Assembly (NCBI RefSeq): GCF_008000895.1
Contig: NZ_CP042823.1
Span: forward strand, 3,252,001-3,316,000
Reading direction: 5' to 3'
Length of the DNA: 64,000 nt
Origin: Methylobacterium sp. WL1
Lineage (GTDB): Bacteria; Pseudomonadota; Alphaproteobacteria; Rhizobiales; Beijerinckiaceae
Shown: positions 26,345-35,443 of the stretch, one piece after another
Layout of the letters: every line of letters begins with the position of its first letter
Position numbering within the stretch: position 1 is the first letter of the stretch
Notes under the pieces: model-generated
Told to the model about the DNA's origin: nothing
Database searches by the model: none
What the model saw: only the letters and a program-made list of their open reading frames with translations
Made by a program: the position numbers and the translations under genes

Positions 26345-27781
26345 ATGCCCCCATCATCGGACGCGATCGCGACTTCGGACCGGACGGATCCGAGCCTCGC
26401 CGGCCTTCCGCGCCTGGTGCCGCCGCACCCGGCCCTGGCGGAGCGCGAGCTTCCGCTTCCGGACTATCTACGCTCCATCCGCGACAACGGCCTGGCGGGC
26501 TTCCCCCGGCGCGCGTTCGAGGAGCCGATCACACGGCGCGGCCTGCTCGGGCGGTCGAGCTACGTCCTGAACGACCCCGAGGCGATCCGGCACTTCCTGG
26601 TGGAGAACCAGGCCAATTATGCCCGCACCACCGGGACGATGCGGATCCTGCGGCCGATCCTGGGCGACGGCCTGCTGATCAGCGAAGGCTCGGCCTGGCG
26701 CCACCAGCGCCGCACACTGGCGCCGGCATTCACGCCCCGGGCGATCGATGGCCTCGTGCCGCACATCGCCGCTGCCGTGAACGACGGGATGGATCGCATC
26801 GTCTCCGAGGCGGCCGAGGGTCCGATCGACCTGTTCGCAGCCTTCCATCGGCTGGCGCTCGAGATCGCCGGGCGGAGCATGTTCTCGGTCGGGATGGACC
26901 GGTACGGTCCGGAGCTGCGCGACTTCATCGCCGAGTACAGCGTCAAGATCGGCCGCCCGCACCTCCTCGACATCGTGATCCCGCCCGGCTGGCCGGTGCC
27001 GCTCGATTGGGCCCGGGGGCGGTTCCGGCGACGGTGGATCCCGTTCCTCGACCGTATCATCGCGGCCCGCCAGGCTGCGGCACGGGACGAGGGCCATTCC
27101 GGAGACCTGCTCGACCTGCTCGCCACCGCCCGCAACCCCGATACCGGCGCGCCGTTCAGTGCGGCCGAATTGCGGGACCAGGTCGCAACCATGATCCTGG
27201 CCGGCCACGAGACCACGGCCGGCACCCTGTTCTGGGCCGCCTACATGCTGGCGCTCGCCCCCGAACTGCAGGAGCGGCTTGCCGCCGAGGCGCGGGCCGC
27301 CGACCTCAGCAATCTGACCGGCTGCCAGAGCGACGGGCGCCTGCCACTGATCCGGGCGACGGTGGACGAGACCCTGCGCCTGTACCCGGCGGCGTTCGTG
27401 ATCGTGCGGCGGGCGCTCGGCCCGGACACCCTCGCCGGCCATCCCGTCAGGAAGAGCGACATCGTGATGGTGAGCCCTTGGGTGCTTCACCGGCACCGGT
27501 TGCTCTGGTCGGACCCGGAAGCGTTCGACCCCGGACGCTTCCTGCCCGACGCGAAGCCGCCGGCGCGGTTCTCCTACCTGCCCTTCGGGGCCGGCCCGCG
27601 CGTCTGCATCGGCGCCCAATTCGCGCTGATCGAGACGGTGCTGTCACTGGCACGGCTGCTGGCCCGGTTCCGGCTCGAACTGGAGGACCGGGAACCGATC
27701 CTGCCCCACGCCGTGGTCACCACGCAGCCTCAGCGCTTCGCGAAGTTCCGGCTCATCCCGCGGGAGCCGGTCAGCCCTTGA
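26345..27781 (+). CDS. Cytochrome P450
   Basis: 478 residues from the ATG at 26345. The I-helix oxygen-binding motif is AGHETTAG, the K-helix ExxR is ETLR, and the heme ligand is Cys421 in PFGAGPRVCIG. There is no membrane anchor, so it is a soluble class I-type enzyme that needs separate ferredoxin partners. The motif pattern suggests a CYP family similar to bacterial fatty-acid or steroid hydroxylases, but the substrate cannot be read from sequence. It follows the ABC-like gene by 85 bp and may share its transcript. It converges with the hydrolase gene, their ends overlapping by 11 bp. Confidence 0.92.
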   Translation: MPPSSDAIATSDRTDPSLAGLPRLVPPHPALAERELPLPDYLRSIRDNGLAGFPRRAFEEPITRRGLLGRSSYVLNDPEAIRHFLVENQANYARTTGTMRILRPILGDGLLISEGSAWRHQRRTLAPAFTPRAIDGLVPHIAAAVNDGMDRIVSEAAEGPIDLFAAFHRLALEIAGRSMFSVGMDRYGPELRDFIAEYSVKIGRPHLLDIVIPPGWPVPLDWARGRFRRRWIPFLDRIIAARQAAARDEGHSGDLLDLLATARNPDTGAPFSAAELRDQVATMILAGHETTAGTLFWAAYMLALAPELQERLAAEARAADLSNLTGCQSDGRLPLIRATVDETLRLYPAAFVIVRRALGPDTLAGHPVRKSDIVMVSPWVLHRHRLLWSDPEAFDPGRFLPDAKPPARFSYLPFGAGPRVCIGAQFALIETVLSLARLLARFRLELEDREPILPHAVVTTQPQRFAKFRLIPREPVSP

Positions 27782-28655
27782 TACCCGTGATGGTGGTCGA
27801 GATCGCCCGCGGATCCCGCAGCGGCCAGCGCCCGGCCTCGACCTGCGCCAGGAACTCACCCAGCAGGCGGTTGTAGGCGTCGGGCTCCTCGACGCTGAGC
27901 GCGTGGCCGGTATTGGGCAGGATCGCCAGCGCGGCCGACGGGATGACCTGTTTCAGCATCAGGCTCGGAGCGAGGCAGGGCCAGTCCTCATCGCCGGAAA
28001 CGATCAGGGTCGGCACGGCGATCTGCGCCAGCGCATTCTGCAGGTCGTACAATGACGGTCGTCCCTTCTGCACACCCGCCTGGGTGTTGGCCGATCCGGT
28101 CGCCGAATGCTCGGCCAGCATGCGCTTGAATTCGGCGTGCCCGCGGGGATCCTTGGTCTCGAACTGGACCCGGGTCGGCCCGTAGGCATAGCGCTCGGCG
28201 AAAGCCTCCATGCCGTCCCGCCGCAGGATCGTCGCGGTTGCCTCGGCCTCGGCGCGAAACAGGTCCTGCCGGTCGGGTTCCGCGCCGTAGCCGCAGCCGC
28301 CGAGGCACAGGGACAGGGCGCGGTGGGGATGGCGCAGCCCGAAGTGCAGGGTCGCGAAGGCGCCCATCGAGATTCCGGCCACGTGGGCGCGCGCAGCGCC
28401 GATATGATCGAGGATCGCCAGGATGTCGTCGGCGGCGCGGGCCTGAGAATAGGCCGAGACGGCGTTCGGAACGTCGGACGGCGGGTAACCCCGGGCGTTG
28501 AACGCGATGGCGCGATAGCGTCGGCTAAAATGGCGAAGCTGCGCCTCGTAGCTGCGGTGGTCCCCCGCGAACTCGTGCACGAAGATCAGCGGCGTACCGC
28601 GTCCGCTCTCCTCGTAATGGAGGCGGATCCCGTCATCCGTGGTGGCGCTCGGCAC
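27771..28655 (-). CDS. Alpha/beta hydrolase
   Basis: 294 residues. A GTG start at 28655 is supported by GGGAG about 9 nt upstream. The fold is standard: VHEFAGDHRSYEAQ (oxyanion strand and loop), nucleophile Ser in AGISMGAFATLH, Asp in SGDEDWPC, and His in NTGHALSVEEP. The acceptor could be an ester, a lactone or a carbon-carbon bond as in the 3-oxoadipate enol-lactonase relatives. The substrate is unknown. It overlaps the P450 gene tail to tail. Confidence 0.88.
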   Translation of the reverse strand: MPSATTDDGIRLHYEESGRGTPLIFVHEFAGDHRSYEAQLRHFSRRYRAIAFNARGYPPSDVPNAVSAYSQARAADDILAILDHIGAARAHVAGISMGAFATLHFGLRHPHRALSLCLGGCGYGAEPDRQDLFRAEAEATATILRRDGMEAFAERYAYGPTRVQFETKDPRGHAEFKRMLAEHSATGSANTQAGVQKGRPSLYDLQNALAQIAVPTLIVSGDEDWPCLAPSLMLKQVIPSAALAILPNTGHALSVEEPDAYNRLLGEFLAQVEAGRWPLRDPRAISTTITGIKG

Positions 28656-28808
28656 GGTCCATTCTCCCGACGCGATCGACGGCCTATCGCCGCCGAAGCG
28701 AGATGGGGCGCAACCACGCGTGGTCGAGATCGACATGACGAAGCCGCGCCCGGCTTCGCGGGCGCGGCTTGCGCAGGTTCGTGCAGGCGGTAACGATCCC
28801 GGCCCGGC

Positions 28809-29147
28809 TCAAGCGGCCTTCTTGGCGGCGGGTTTACGCCCGACTTTGTTGGCCGCGACCTCGGCGAGCTTGGCCGCCAGCTTCGCATCGAGCTTGGCCG
28901 AGGCACCGAGCGGAAGCTCGATGTCGAGGCCCAGCGTCGAGACGCCCTCTCCGCGCTCCAGGGTGACCTTCACCTTGTCCGGCTCGACCGAGACGTGGTT
29001 GGCGATCACCGCCAAGATCTCCTCGCGGAGCTGGATCACCAGGTCGGGGCGACCCGACTCGGCGCGCTCGTGGGCGAGGATCAGTTGCAGGCGGTCGCGG
29101 GCGACCGCGCCGGAATTGCGCTTCTGGAAGATGCCGAGGATGCTCAT
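28809..29147 (-). CDS. minE: Cell division topological specificity factor MinE
   Basis: 112 residues. MinD-interaction and membrane-targeting segment (SILGIFQKRNSGAVARDRLQ), then the beta-rich core (RPDLVIQLREEILAVIANHV, VKVTLERGEGVSTLGLDIEL). It stimulates the MinD ATPase and drives pole-to-pole oscillation. It is longer than the usual 85-90 residues because of an Ala/Lys-rich tail (KLAAKLAEVAANKVGRKPAA). Starts within the minD stop (ATGA), so it is translated with minD. Confidence 0.93.
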   Translation of the reverse strand: MSILGIFQKRNSGAVARDRLQLILAHERAESGRPDLVIQLREEILAVIANHVSVEPDKVKVTLERGEGVSTLGLDIELPLGASAKLDAKLAAKLAEVAANKVGRKPAAKKAA

Positions 29148-29959
29148 GCCGCCCTCCGCATGAACAGCTTGTCGAGGAACGACTTCCGCTCGGTCGGCAT
29201 GCTCATCGGCACGTCCTCGCCCTTCAGCCGGCGCGCCGCATCGGCGTAGGCCCGCGCCGGGGCACAGAGGGGGTTGTTGAGGGTGACCGGGCAGCCGAGG
29301 TTCGAAGCGCGCAGCACTTCCTGGCTCTCGGGGATGATCGCGAGCAGCGGGATCGACAGGATGTCGAGCACGTCCTCGGTCTTGAGCATGTCGCCGCGGT
29401 CGGCCCGCATTGGGTCGTAGCGGGTGAGGATGAGGTGCTTCTCCATCTCCTCGCCCTTCTCCGCCTTGGCGGTCTTGGAATCGAGCAGCCCGATGATCCG
29501 ATCGGAGTCGCGCACCGAGGAGACCTCGGGATTGGTCACCACCACGGCCACGTCGGCGTGGTGCATGGCGAGCTGGGCGCCGCGCTCGATGCCGGCGGGC
29601 GAGTCGCACACCACCCAGTCGAACCGGTCACGCAGCTCTTCCATCACCCGGGCGACGCCCGCATCGGTGAGCGCGTCCTTGTCGCGGGTCTGCGAGGCCG
29701 GCAGCAGGTGCAGGGTGTCGAGCCGCTTGTCCTTGATCAGGGCCTGCGGCAGCTTTGCGTCGCCGTTGACGACGTTGATGAGGTCATAGACCACCCGGCG
29801 CTCGGCACCCATGACCAGGTCGAGGTTGCGCAGGCCGACGTCGAAATCGACGACGCACACGCTCTGTCCACCCTGTGCCAGGGCCGCTCCGAGGGCCGCG
29901 GTCGTCGTCGTCTTGCCGACGCCGCCCTTGCCCGATGTGACGACGAGAACCTTTGCCAC
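29144..29959 (-). CDS. minD: Septum site-determining ATPase MinD
   Basis: 271 residues. Deviant Walker A SGKGGVGKTT at residues 9-18, then DFDVGLRNLDLVMGAERRVV, and the amphipathic C-terminal membrane helix ERKSFLDKLFMRRAA. MinD-ATP binds the inner membrane as a dimer, recruits MinC, and is released by MinE. It follows minC by 29 bp and overlaps minE. A standard minCDE operon. Confidence 0.95.
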   Translation of the reverse strand: MAKVLVVTSGKGGVGKTTTTAALGAALAQGGQSVCVVDFDVGLRNLDLVMGAERRVVYDLINVVNGDAKLPQALIKDKRLDTLHLLPASQTRDKDALTDAGVARVMEELRDRFDWVVCDSPAGIERGAQLAMHHADVAVVVTNPEVSSVRDSDRIIGLLDSKTAKAEKGEEMEKHLILTRYDPMRADRGDMLKTEDVLDILSIPLLAIIPESQEVLRASNLGCPVTLNNPLCAPARAYADAARRLKGEDVPMSMPTERKSFLDKLFMRRAA

Positions 29960-29988
29960 GCGTCGATCTCCCTTGATCCAGAACTGGA

Positions 29989-30717
29989 TTAATCCAGGCT
30001 TGCCATTCGGATGTTGCCGCCATCGAGCCAGACCTGAGCGGCCTTGCCGCGCAGGGCCGTGCCCATGTCCTCCGCCGTCCGCACAAGGCGGTCGATCCCC
30101 AGCAACTCGGGCTCGAATTTGCGGCAGTAGATTCGTGCGCGCGGGTTGCGCGCGGCACCGGCGATCGCGCGACCGCGCAGAGCGCCGTAGACGTGGATCG
30201 ACCCGCCGGCGAGGATCTCGGCCCCCGAGGAGACCGACCCCATCACGGTTACGTCGCCGGTCGGGTTGATCACGCTCTGACCGGAGCGGACCGAGCCTTC
30301 GACGGTGATCGAGGTGACCACCTGCGGCTCCGGCTCGGCGGGCGCCGCCGGCATCTCGACCGTGTCCGACGGACGCCCCTGCACCAGCAGCGGTGGGAAT
30401 CCAGCAGCGACGGCGTCGATCCCCTCGATCCCCAGAACCGTGATGCCACGGGCCTTGAGTTCGTTCATTAACGTTTCGAGCGCGTCCGGCTCAGGCTTGA
30501 ACTGGGCGCAATCCAGGATGACGGCCCGGCCTTTCAGCAGGGTCGGCGAGCGCTTCAGCGCCGCGTCGAGGCCCGCAAGCCACTCGGGAAGCGGCGGCTC
30601 GGGGGTGAGGGCGAGGCCCTTGAACGCCCGCCCGCGAAGGCTGAGCGGCCGGGGCGCAGGAGCCGCCCCGGGGGCGGTCTGCGGGTCGTCGATCGGCTCG
30701 GGGAGGGTTTCGCTCAT
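29989..30717 (-). CDS. minC: Septum formation inhibitor MinC (operon copy)
   Basis: 242 residues. The N-terminal FtsZ-inhibitory domain spans about residues 25-115 (FKGLALTPEPPLPEWLAGLD), and a Pro/Glu-rich linker follows. The C-terminal beta-helix domain contains GDVTVMGSVSSGAEILAGGS, then GALRGRAIAGAARN. The RSGQ motif (144-147), needed in E. coli MinC for contact with MinD, is present. MinC blocks FtsZ assembly away from midcell. First gene of minCDE. Note the second copy at 31092. Confidence 0.93.
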   Translation of the reverse strand: MSETLPEPIDDPQTAPGAAPAPRPLSLRGRAFKGLALTPEPPLPEWLAGLDAALKRSPTLLKGRAVILDCAQFKPEPDALETLMNELKARGITVLGIEGIDAVAAGFPPLLVQGRPSDTVEMPAAPAEPEPQVVTSITVEGSVRSGQSVINPTGDVTVMGSVSSGAEILAGGSIHVYGALRGRAIAGAARNPRARIYCRKFEPELLGIDRLVRTAEDMGTALRGKAAQVWLDGGNIRMASLD

Positions 30718-31091
30718 GTCGGCCCGTTAAGAGTCCTTACCGGACCATTGACGGCTGGCATGGTTACCGAAGGGTTAAGTTTTGGATCCGGTCGGCAAAT
30801 TCTGCCGGGATCCTGGTATCGGCGGATCTGTGCGGTCCTCGGACCCCGTCATCGGGGACAATCCGCACCTCAGCGTTTGCGTCCCGCCCGTCGGCACGCG
30901 AGCGCCTGAAGGGTCGGCTGATTCGTCTTAAACATCGACAAGAAAACGTATTTCTCGCGGCGCTGTTTCAGGCCTCGCGTTTGCGATCGAACCGTAAAAT
31001 TTTCGCATAGTCCGGCGTCAGACCATCCGGCGGGGAAATGGATTCCGACCGTTCGTCGGGCGGGCGCCCGGGAGGACGGTAGGCCGCTTCC
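30718..31091. other. Promoter region between the two minC genes
   Basis: About 370 bp, moderately AT-rich and without a supported gene. It is the upstream region of the minCDE operon and the trailer of the second minC, and both genes run leftward. The cell-cycle motif cluster at 30727-30778 lies in its left part. Confidence 0.5.
30727..30778 (-). promoter_or_regulatory. GANTC and CtrA-like half-site cluster upstream of minC
   Basis: TTAA-N6-TTAC at 30727-30740 encloses the CcrM site GAGTC (30731-30735), which is only 14 bp from the minC start. A second motif, TTAC-N7-TTAA, lies at 30764-30778 and differs by one base from the consensus TTAA-N7-TTAA bound by CtrA. In Caulobacter, CtrA and GcrA/CcrM use such sites at division genes. 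The role here is inferred from position and motif only. Confidence 0.35.
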
Positions 31092-31844
31092 TTACCCTCG
31101 CTCGAAAAGACTGAGCTTGATCGCGTCCTCCACGAGCCGCACCTCCACGGCCTGCCCCTGGAAGGTCGGGTCGAGGTCGTCGGCGGCGCGGTAGAGGCCG
31201 TCGATCGCCACCAGTTCCGGCTCGAATCGACGGCACCAGATCCGAGCGCCGGGATTGCCGGCGGCGCCCGCGACCGCGCGGCCGCGCAGGGCACCGTAGA
31301 CGTGGATCGACCCGCCCGCGATTACCTCGGCCCCCGAGGCCACGGCGCCGAGCACAGTCACGTCGCCTTCGAGATGCAGCACGGTCTGGCCCGAGCGCAC
31401 CGGCACATCCAGGATCAGCGACCGGGCGATCTCCTTGGCGGCCGGCTCAGGGGGCGCATCCTCACCCGGGGTGGCGACCTCGCCGGCCGGGCGGCCGCCC
31501 GAGAGCGCCGGCGGCAGTTCGGGGGTGAGGATCGCGGGCGGCGCGCCCTCGATGCCCAGGATCGCGATCCGGCGGACGGCGAGTTCGGCGATCAGGCCGT
31601 CGAGATCCTCGCGGGTGAGTCGCAGACCGGCGAGGTCGAGGATCACCGGCCGGCCGGCGAAGAAGTTGGGCGCGCGGCGGTTCAGGGCGTCGAGGTCGCC
31701 GAGCCACTCGGCCACGGGCGGCACGGGGGCGAGCACGGTGGCCATGAAGGAGCGGCCGCGGAAGCGGATCGGCGGGCGCGCCGGCTCGGATGTCGGCTGG
31801 GTCACGGGCGTTTTCGGTGTCGCGTGGCGGGTGGCTGCATCCAT
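31092..31844 (-). CDS. Second MinC-like protein (paralogue)
   Basis: 250 residues from the ATG at 31844; a TTG at 31868 is also open. It has the same design as minC: an N-terminal domain (FMATVLAPVPPVAEWLGDLD), a linker, and a C-terminal domain with VPVRSGQTVLHLEGDVTVLG, then GALRGRAVAGAAGNPGARIW. RSGQ (150-153) is kept, as is the glycine pattern. The match to the operon copy is strongest in the C-terminal half, and the N-terminal halves differ more. It stands 375 bp upstream of minCDE in the same direction and is divergent from addA. Whether it binds FtsZ or MinD separately is unknown. Confidence 0.85.
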   Translation of the reverse strand: MDAATRHATPKTPVTQPTSEPARPPIRFRGRSFMATVLAPVPPVAEWLGDLDALNRRAPNFFAGRPVILDLAGLRLTREDLDGLIAELAVRRIAILGIEGAPPAILTPELPPALSGGRPAGEVATPGEDAPPEPAAKEIARSLILDVPVRSGQTVLHLEGDVTVLGAVASGAEVIAGGSIHVYGALRGRAVAGAAGNPGARIWCRRFEPELVAIDGLYRAADDLDPTFQGQAVEVRLVEDAIKLSLFERG

Positions 31845-31954
31845 GCGGCGCGGCTGCGCCGGGGGCAATCCCGCAACGCCCGGTGTGACGCCTTGCTCGG
31901 CCCGCGGCGGCGTTTCTGTTGTAGAGAGGTCCGCCAGCCGACCCGGACGAGACC

Positions 31955-34900
31955 TTGAGCAGCGTACCCGCGTCCAGACCCTTCGTCGTCGACGACCTGA
32001 CCCAGGCCAACCAGCGCCGGGCGGCCGATCCCCGCGCCTCGGCCTGGGTGTCGGCCAATGCCGGTGCGGGCAAGACCAAGGTGCTCACCGACCGCGTCGT
32101 GCGGCTGCTCCTCGATGGGGCGCCCCCGGGCCGGATCCTGTGTCTGACCTTCACCAAGGCGGCGGCCGCCAACATGGCGATCCGGGTGTTCCGCCTGCTC
32201 GGCCGCTGGGTGACGCTCGACGATGCCGCGCTGGCGGCGGAGCTCGTGGCGCTGACCGGCGAGCGCGCCGACGCCGAGCGCCTGCGCATGGCGCGGCGGC
32301 TGTTCGCCCGGGCGGTGGAGACGCCGGGGGGCCTGAAGATCGAGACGTTGCACGCCCTGTGCGAACGGCTGCTGCACATGTTCCCGTTCGAGGCGAACGT
32401 TCCGGCGCGGTTCGTGGTGCTCGACGAGACCAAGGCCCGGGAAATCTTCGACATCGAGATGGCCAACGTGCTGGCCGACGCGGTGTCGAATGGCGACACG
32501 CCGCTCAGTGAGGCGCTGGCGCGGGTCACCCCGGAGGCGACGGGCGACACCCTGCGGGCGGCGATCCGCTCGGCGTTGCGTGCGCGAAGTCTGATCGGCG
32601 ACCGCGCCCTTATGGACCGTTCCTTCGCAGACCTGCACGGGGCACTCGGGCTAGCCGACGAAGAGAACGCGGAGGCTGTCGAGGCCACGATCCTGGACGG
32701 CGGCCCGGGCTGCAGACCCGAGGACCGGCCGGCGCTGATCACGGGATTGCGCACCGGCAAGGCCAACGACGAGAAGCTCGCCGACGCCCTGGCGGGGGCC
32801 GAGGCCGAGCGGGCGCGATCCGAGGATCTGCCGGACCGGTCCGAGGCGCTCGCTCTCTACCGTGGGGTGTTCTTCACCCAGAAGGACGAGCCCAAGGCCG
32901 ACACCAGCCTCGGCACCAAGGGTGTCCCACCCGACGTGAAGGCGAGCCTGATCGCCGAGCGCGACCGGCTGGAACCGCTGTTCGATCACTTGCGCGCCGC
33001 GCGGGCGCATGCCCGCACCCAGGCCCTGTTCCAGCTCGCCGCCGAGATCCACCGCCGGGTCGAGGCCCAGAAGGCCCGGCTCGGCGCGCTCGATTTCGAT
33101 GACCTGATCCACAAGGCCCTGGACCTGCTGGCCCGGGTCGGGGCCGGCTGGGTGCTGTACAAGCTCGACCGCGGCATCGACCACGTGCTGGTCGACGAGG
33201 CGCAGGATACCAACCCGGAGCAGTGGGAGATCCTGCGGGCGATCACCCAGGAATTCGCCGCCGGCGAGGGCGCCCGGGCCGGGACCCGGACCCGGTTCGC
33301 GGTGGGCGACCCGAAACAGTCGATCTACGGCTTCCAGGGTGCCGAGCCACGGGAATTCGCGCTCACCCGGGCGGCCTGGATCCAGGAATCGCGGGCGGCC
33401 GGCCTGACGTTCGAGGACGTGCCGCTGACCCTGTCGTTCCGCTCGACCGGGATGGTGCTCCAGGCGGTCGATGCGGTATTCGCCCTCGACGCGCACAACG
33501 AGGGCCTGTCGTTCGAAGACGTCGCCCGTCGGACCGTTCATGCCAGCGCCCGGCCGGGCGCCCCCGGGGCGGTCGAGTTGTGGCCGATCGCCGAGCCCGA
33601 GCCCGCCCCGGAGCCGGATGCGTGGACGGCGCCCGTGGACGCGCCCGAGACCAGCGCCCCGGCGATCGTCACCGCACGGCGTGTCGCGCAGGCGGTGCGC
33701 ACCTGGACGATCCAGGGCGACGCCACCGGCCGGGTCTGGCGGCCCGGCGACGTGCTGGTCCTGGTCCGCAAGCGCGGCCCGGCCTTCGAGGAGGTGATCC
33801 GGTCCCTGAAGGGCCTCGGCGTCCCTGTCGCCGGCCAGGACCGGCTGGAGGTCTCGGCCCATATCGCGGTGGCCGACCTCGTGGCCGCCGGACGGGCCGG
33901 CTTGCTGCCGGCCGACGATTTGACGCTCGCCACCGCGCTCAAGACGCCGCTGGTCGGCCTCACCGACGAGGATCTGGTCCGGCTCGCCGCACGCCGGGAC
34001 CTGTCCGAGACCCTGGAGGATTCCCTGCACCGGCACGCCGAGGCTGGGGATGCCGCGGCGATCCGCGGGCTCGCCGCGCTCTCGGACTGGATCGCCCTGG
34101 CGGGTCTGCACGGCCCGTTCGGCTTCTACGCGCGGCTGCTCGGGCCGCAGGGCGGGCGGGCCAAGCTGGTCGCCCGGCTCGGGGGCGAGGCCGGCGACGC
34201 CATCGACGTCTTCCTGGCCGCCGCCGCCCAGGCCGAGACCGGCGAGGACGCGCCCTCGCTCGGCGGCTTCCTGGCCCGCTACGTGGGTGCCGAGGCCGGC
34301 CACACGGTCAAGCGCGACATGGAATCGGGCCGCGACGAGGTCCGGGTGATGACCGTGCACGGAGCCAAGGGCTTGGAGGCGCCGGTCGTCGTGGTGATCG
34401 ACGGCTGCGAGCCGCTCGGGCGCAACGACCCGCCGCTTCTGCCGCTGCCGGCCGGCCGCGCGATGCTGCCGCCGGTCTGGTCCAGCGGGAAGACGCAGGA
34501 TTGCGCCGCCACCGGCGAGGCCCGCGCGGCCCTGCTCGCCCGGGCGCGGCAGGAGCACAACCGCCTGCTCTACGTGGCGATGACCCGGGCCGCCGACCGG
34601 CTGATCGTAGCGCCGTTCCGGGGCCACGAGCGCGAGAGCGAGGCCGCCTGGTGCCGGATGGTCCGGGCCGGGCTGGAAGCCGCCCTCGGCACCGGGCAGG
34701 CCCTGGAGCTGCCCTACGGACCCGCAACGCTCTGGCAGGACGGCGTCGAGACGCAGCACCGTCCGCCGGAGACGCCGTCGCCGATCGCGTTGACGAAGCC
34801 GGAGCCGGATTGGCTGCGCAGCCCCGTGCCGCCGGAACCAGAGATCCCGGTCCTCAACCCGTCCGGCGCCCTGCAGGCGGCCGACGGCACCCGGGTGCCC

Positions 34901-35443
34901 CCGCCGCGCCTCGCGGACGCCCAGGCGCGGCGTCGGGGCATCCTGATCCATTCCCTGCTGCAGCACCTGCCCCGGGTCGAGCCCGGACGCCGGGAGGCGG
35001 CCGGCCTCGCCTTCGTGCGAGCCCGCGCCCCCGGCCTGCCGCGGCCTGCAACCTCGGGCATCGTCCGATCGGTGATGCGGATCATCGACGATCCGGACCT
35101 GGCCCCCCTGTTCGCAGCCGACGCCCGAGCGGAGGTGAACCTGTCCGGCCGTGTCAGGGCCGGCGGCTGCGAACGGGTGGTGCGGGGCCGCGTCGACCGC
35201 CTCTCCGTCGCGGCCGACACGATCCGGATCGCCGACTTCAAGACCGGCCGCCCACCGCCCGAGGACGCACCGCTACCGCCTACGGAAGCCGGACAGATCG
35301 CGCTCTACGCGCACCTGCTCGACGAGATTTATCCGGACCGGACGATTCGGCCGATGCTGATCTGGACGTCGGGTCCGGTGATCCGGACGCTGAGCGCAGC
35401 CGATATCCGGTCGGCGCTGGACCAAGCCGGAATCGAGGGCTGA
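31955..35443 (+). CDS. addA: Double-strand break repair helicase-nuclease AddA
   Basis: 1162 residues, TTG start at 31955 with GGACGAG before it. Walker A ANAGAGKTKVL is at about residues 34-44 and LCLTFTKAAAANMA is motif Ia. VLVDEAQDTNPEQWEI is motif II. Later motifs are GDPKQSIYGFQGAEP, MTVHGAKGLEAPVVVVIDG and LLYVAMTRAADRLIV. The C-terminal PD-(D/E)XK nuclease has GRVDRL and IADFKTGR. AddAB resects broken DNA ends until it meets a recombination hotspot, then loads RecA. The usual partner gene addB is not beside it: the left neighbour is a divergent minC paralogue. Confidence 0.95.
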   Translation: MSSVPASRPFVVDDLTQANQRRAADPRASAWVSANAGAGKTKVLTDRVVRLLLDGAPPGRILCLTFTKAAAANMAIRVFRLLGRWVTLDDAALAAELVALTGERADAERLRMARRLFARAVETPGGLKIETLHALCERLLHMFPFEANVPARFVVLDETKAREIFDIEMANVLADAVSNGDTPLSEALARVTPEATGDTLRAAIRSALRARSLIGDRALMDRSFADLHGALGLADEENAEAVEATILDGGPGCRPEDRPALITGLRTGKANDEKLADALAGAEAERARSEDLPDRSEALALYRGVFFTQKDEPKADTSLGTKGVPPDVKASLIAERDRLEPLFDHLRAARAHARTQALFQLAAEIHRRVEAQKARLGALDFDDLIHKALDLLARVGAGWVLYKLDRGIDHVLVDEAQDTNPEQWEILRAITQEFAAGEGARAGTRTRFAVGDPKQSIYGFQGAEPREFALTRAAWIQESRAAGLTFEDVPLTLSFRSTGMVLQAVDAVFALDAHNEGLSFEDVARRTVHASARPGAPGAVELWPIAEPEPAPEPDAWTAPVDAPETSAPAIVTARRVAQAVRTWTIQGDATGRVWRPGDVLVLVRKRGPAFEEVIRSLKGLGVPVAGQDRLEVSAHIAVADLVAAGRAGLLPADDLTLATALKTPLVGLTDEDLVRLAARRDLSETLEDSLHRHAEAGDAAAIRGLAALSDWIALAGLHGPFGFYARLLGPQGGRAKLVARLGGEAGDAIDVFLAAAAQAETGEDAPSLGGFLARYVGAEAGHTVKRDMESGRDEVRVMTVHGAKGLEAPVVVVIDGCEPLGRNDPPLLPLPAGRAMLPPVWSSGKTQDCAATGEARAALLARARQEHNRLLYVAMTRAADRLIVAPFRGHERESEAAWCRMVRAGLEAALGTGQALELPYGPATLWQDGVETQHRPPETPSPIALTKPEPDWLRSPVPPEPEIPVLNPSGALQAADGTRVPPPRLADAQARRRGILIHSLLQHLPRVEPGRREAAGLAFVRARAPGLPRPATSGIVRSVMRIIDDPDLAPLFAADARAEVNLSGRVRAGGCERVVRGRVDRLSVAADTIRIADFKTGRPPPEDAPLPPTEAGQIALYAHLLDEIYPDRTIRPMLIWTSGPVIRTLSAADIRSALDQAGIEG

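Noticed and set aside
32651..34966. A 771-codon open frame antisense to addA
   Set aside because: The AddA helicase and nuclease motifs are on the + strand. The antisense peptide is Arg/Gly/Glu-rich without structure.
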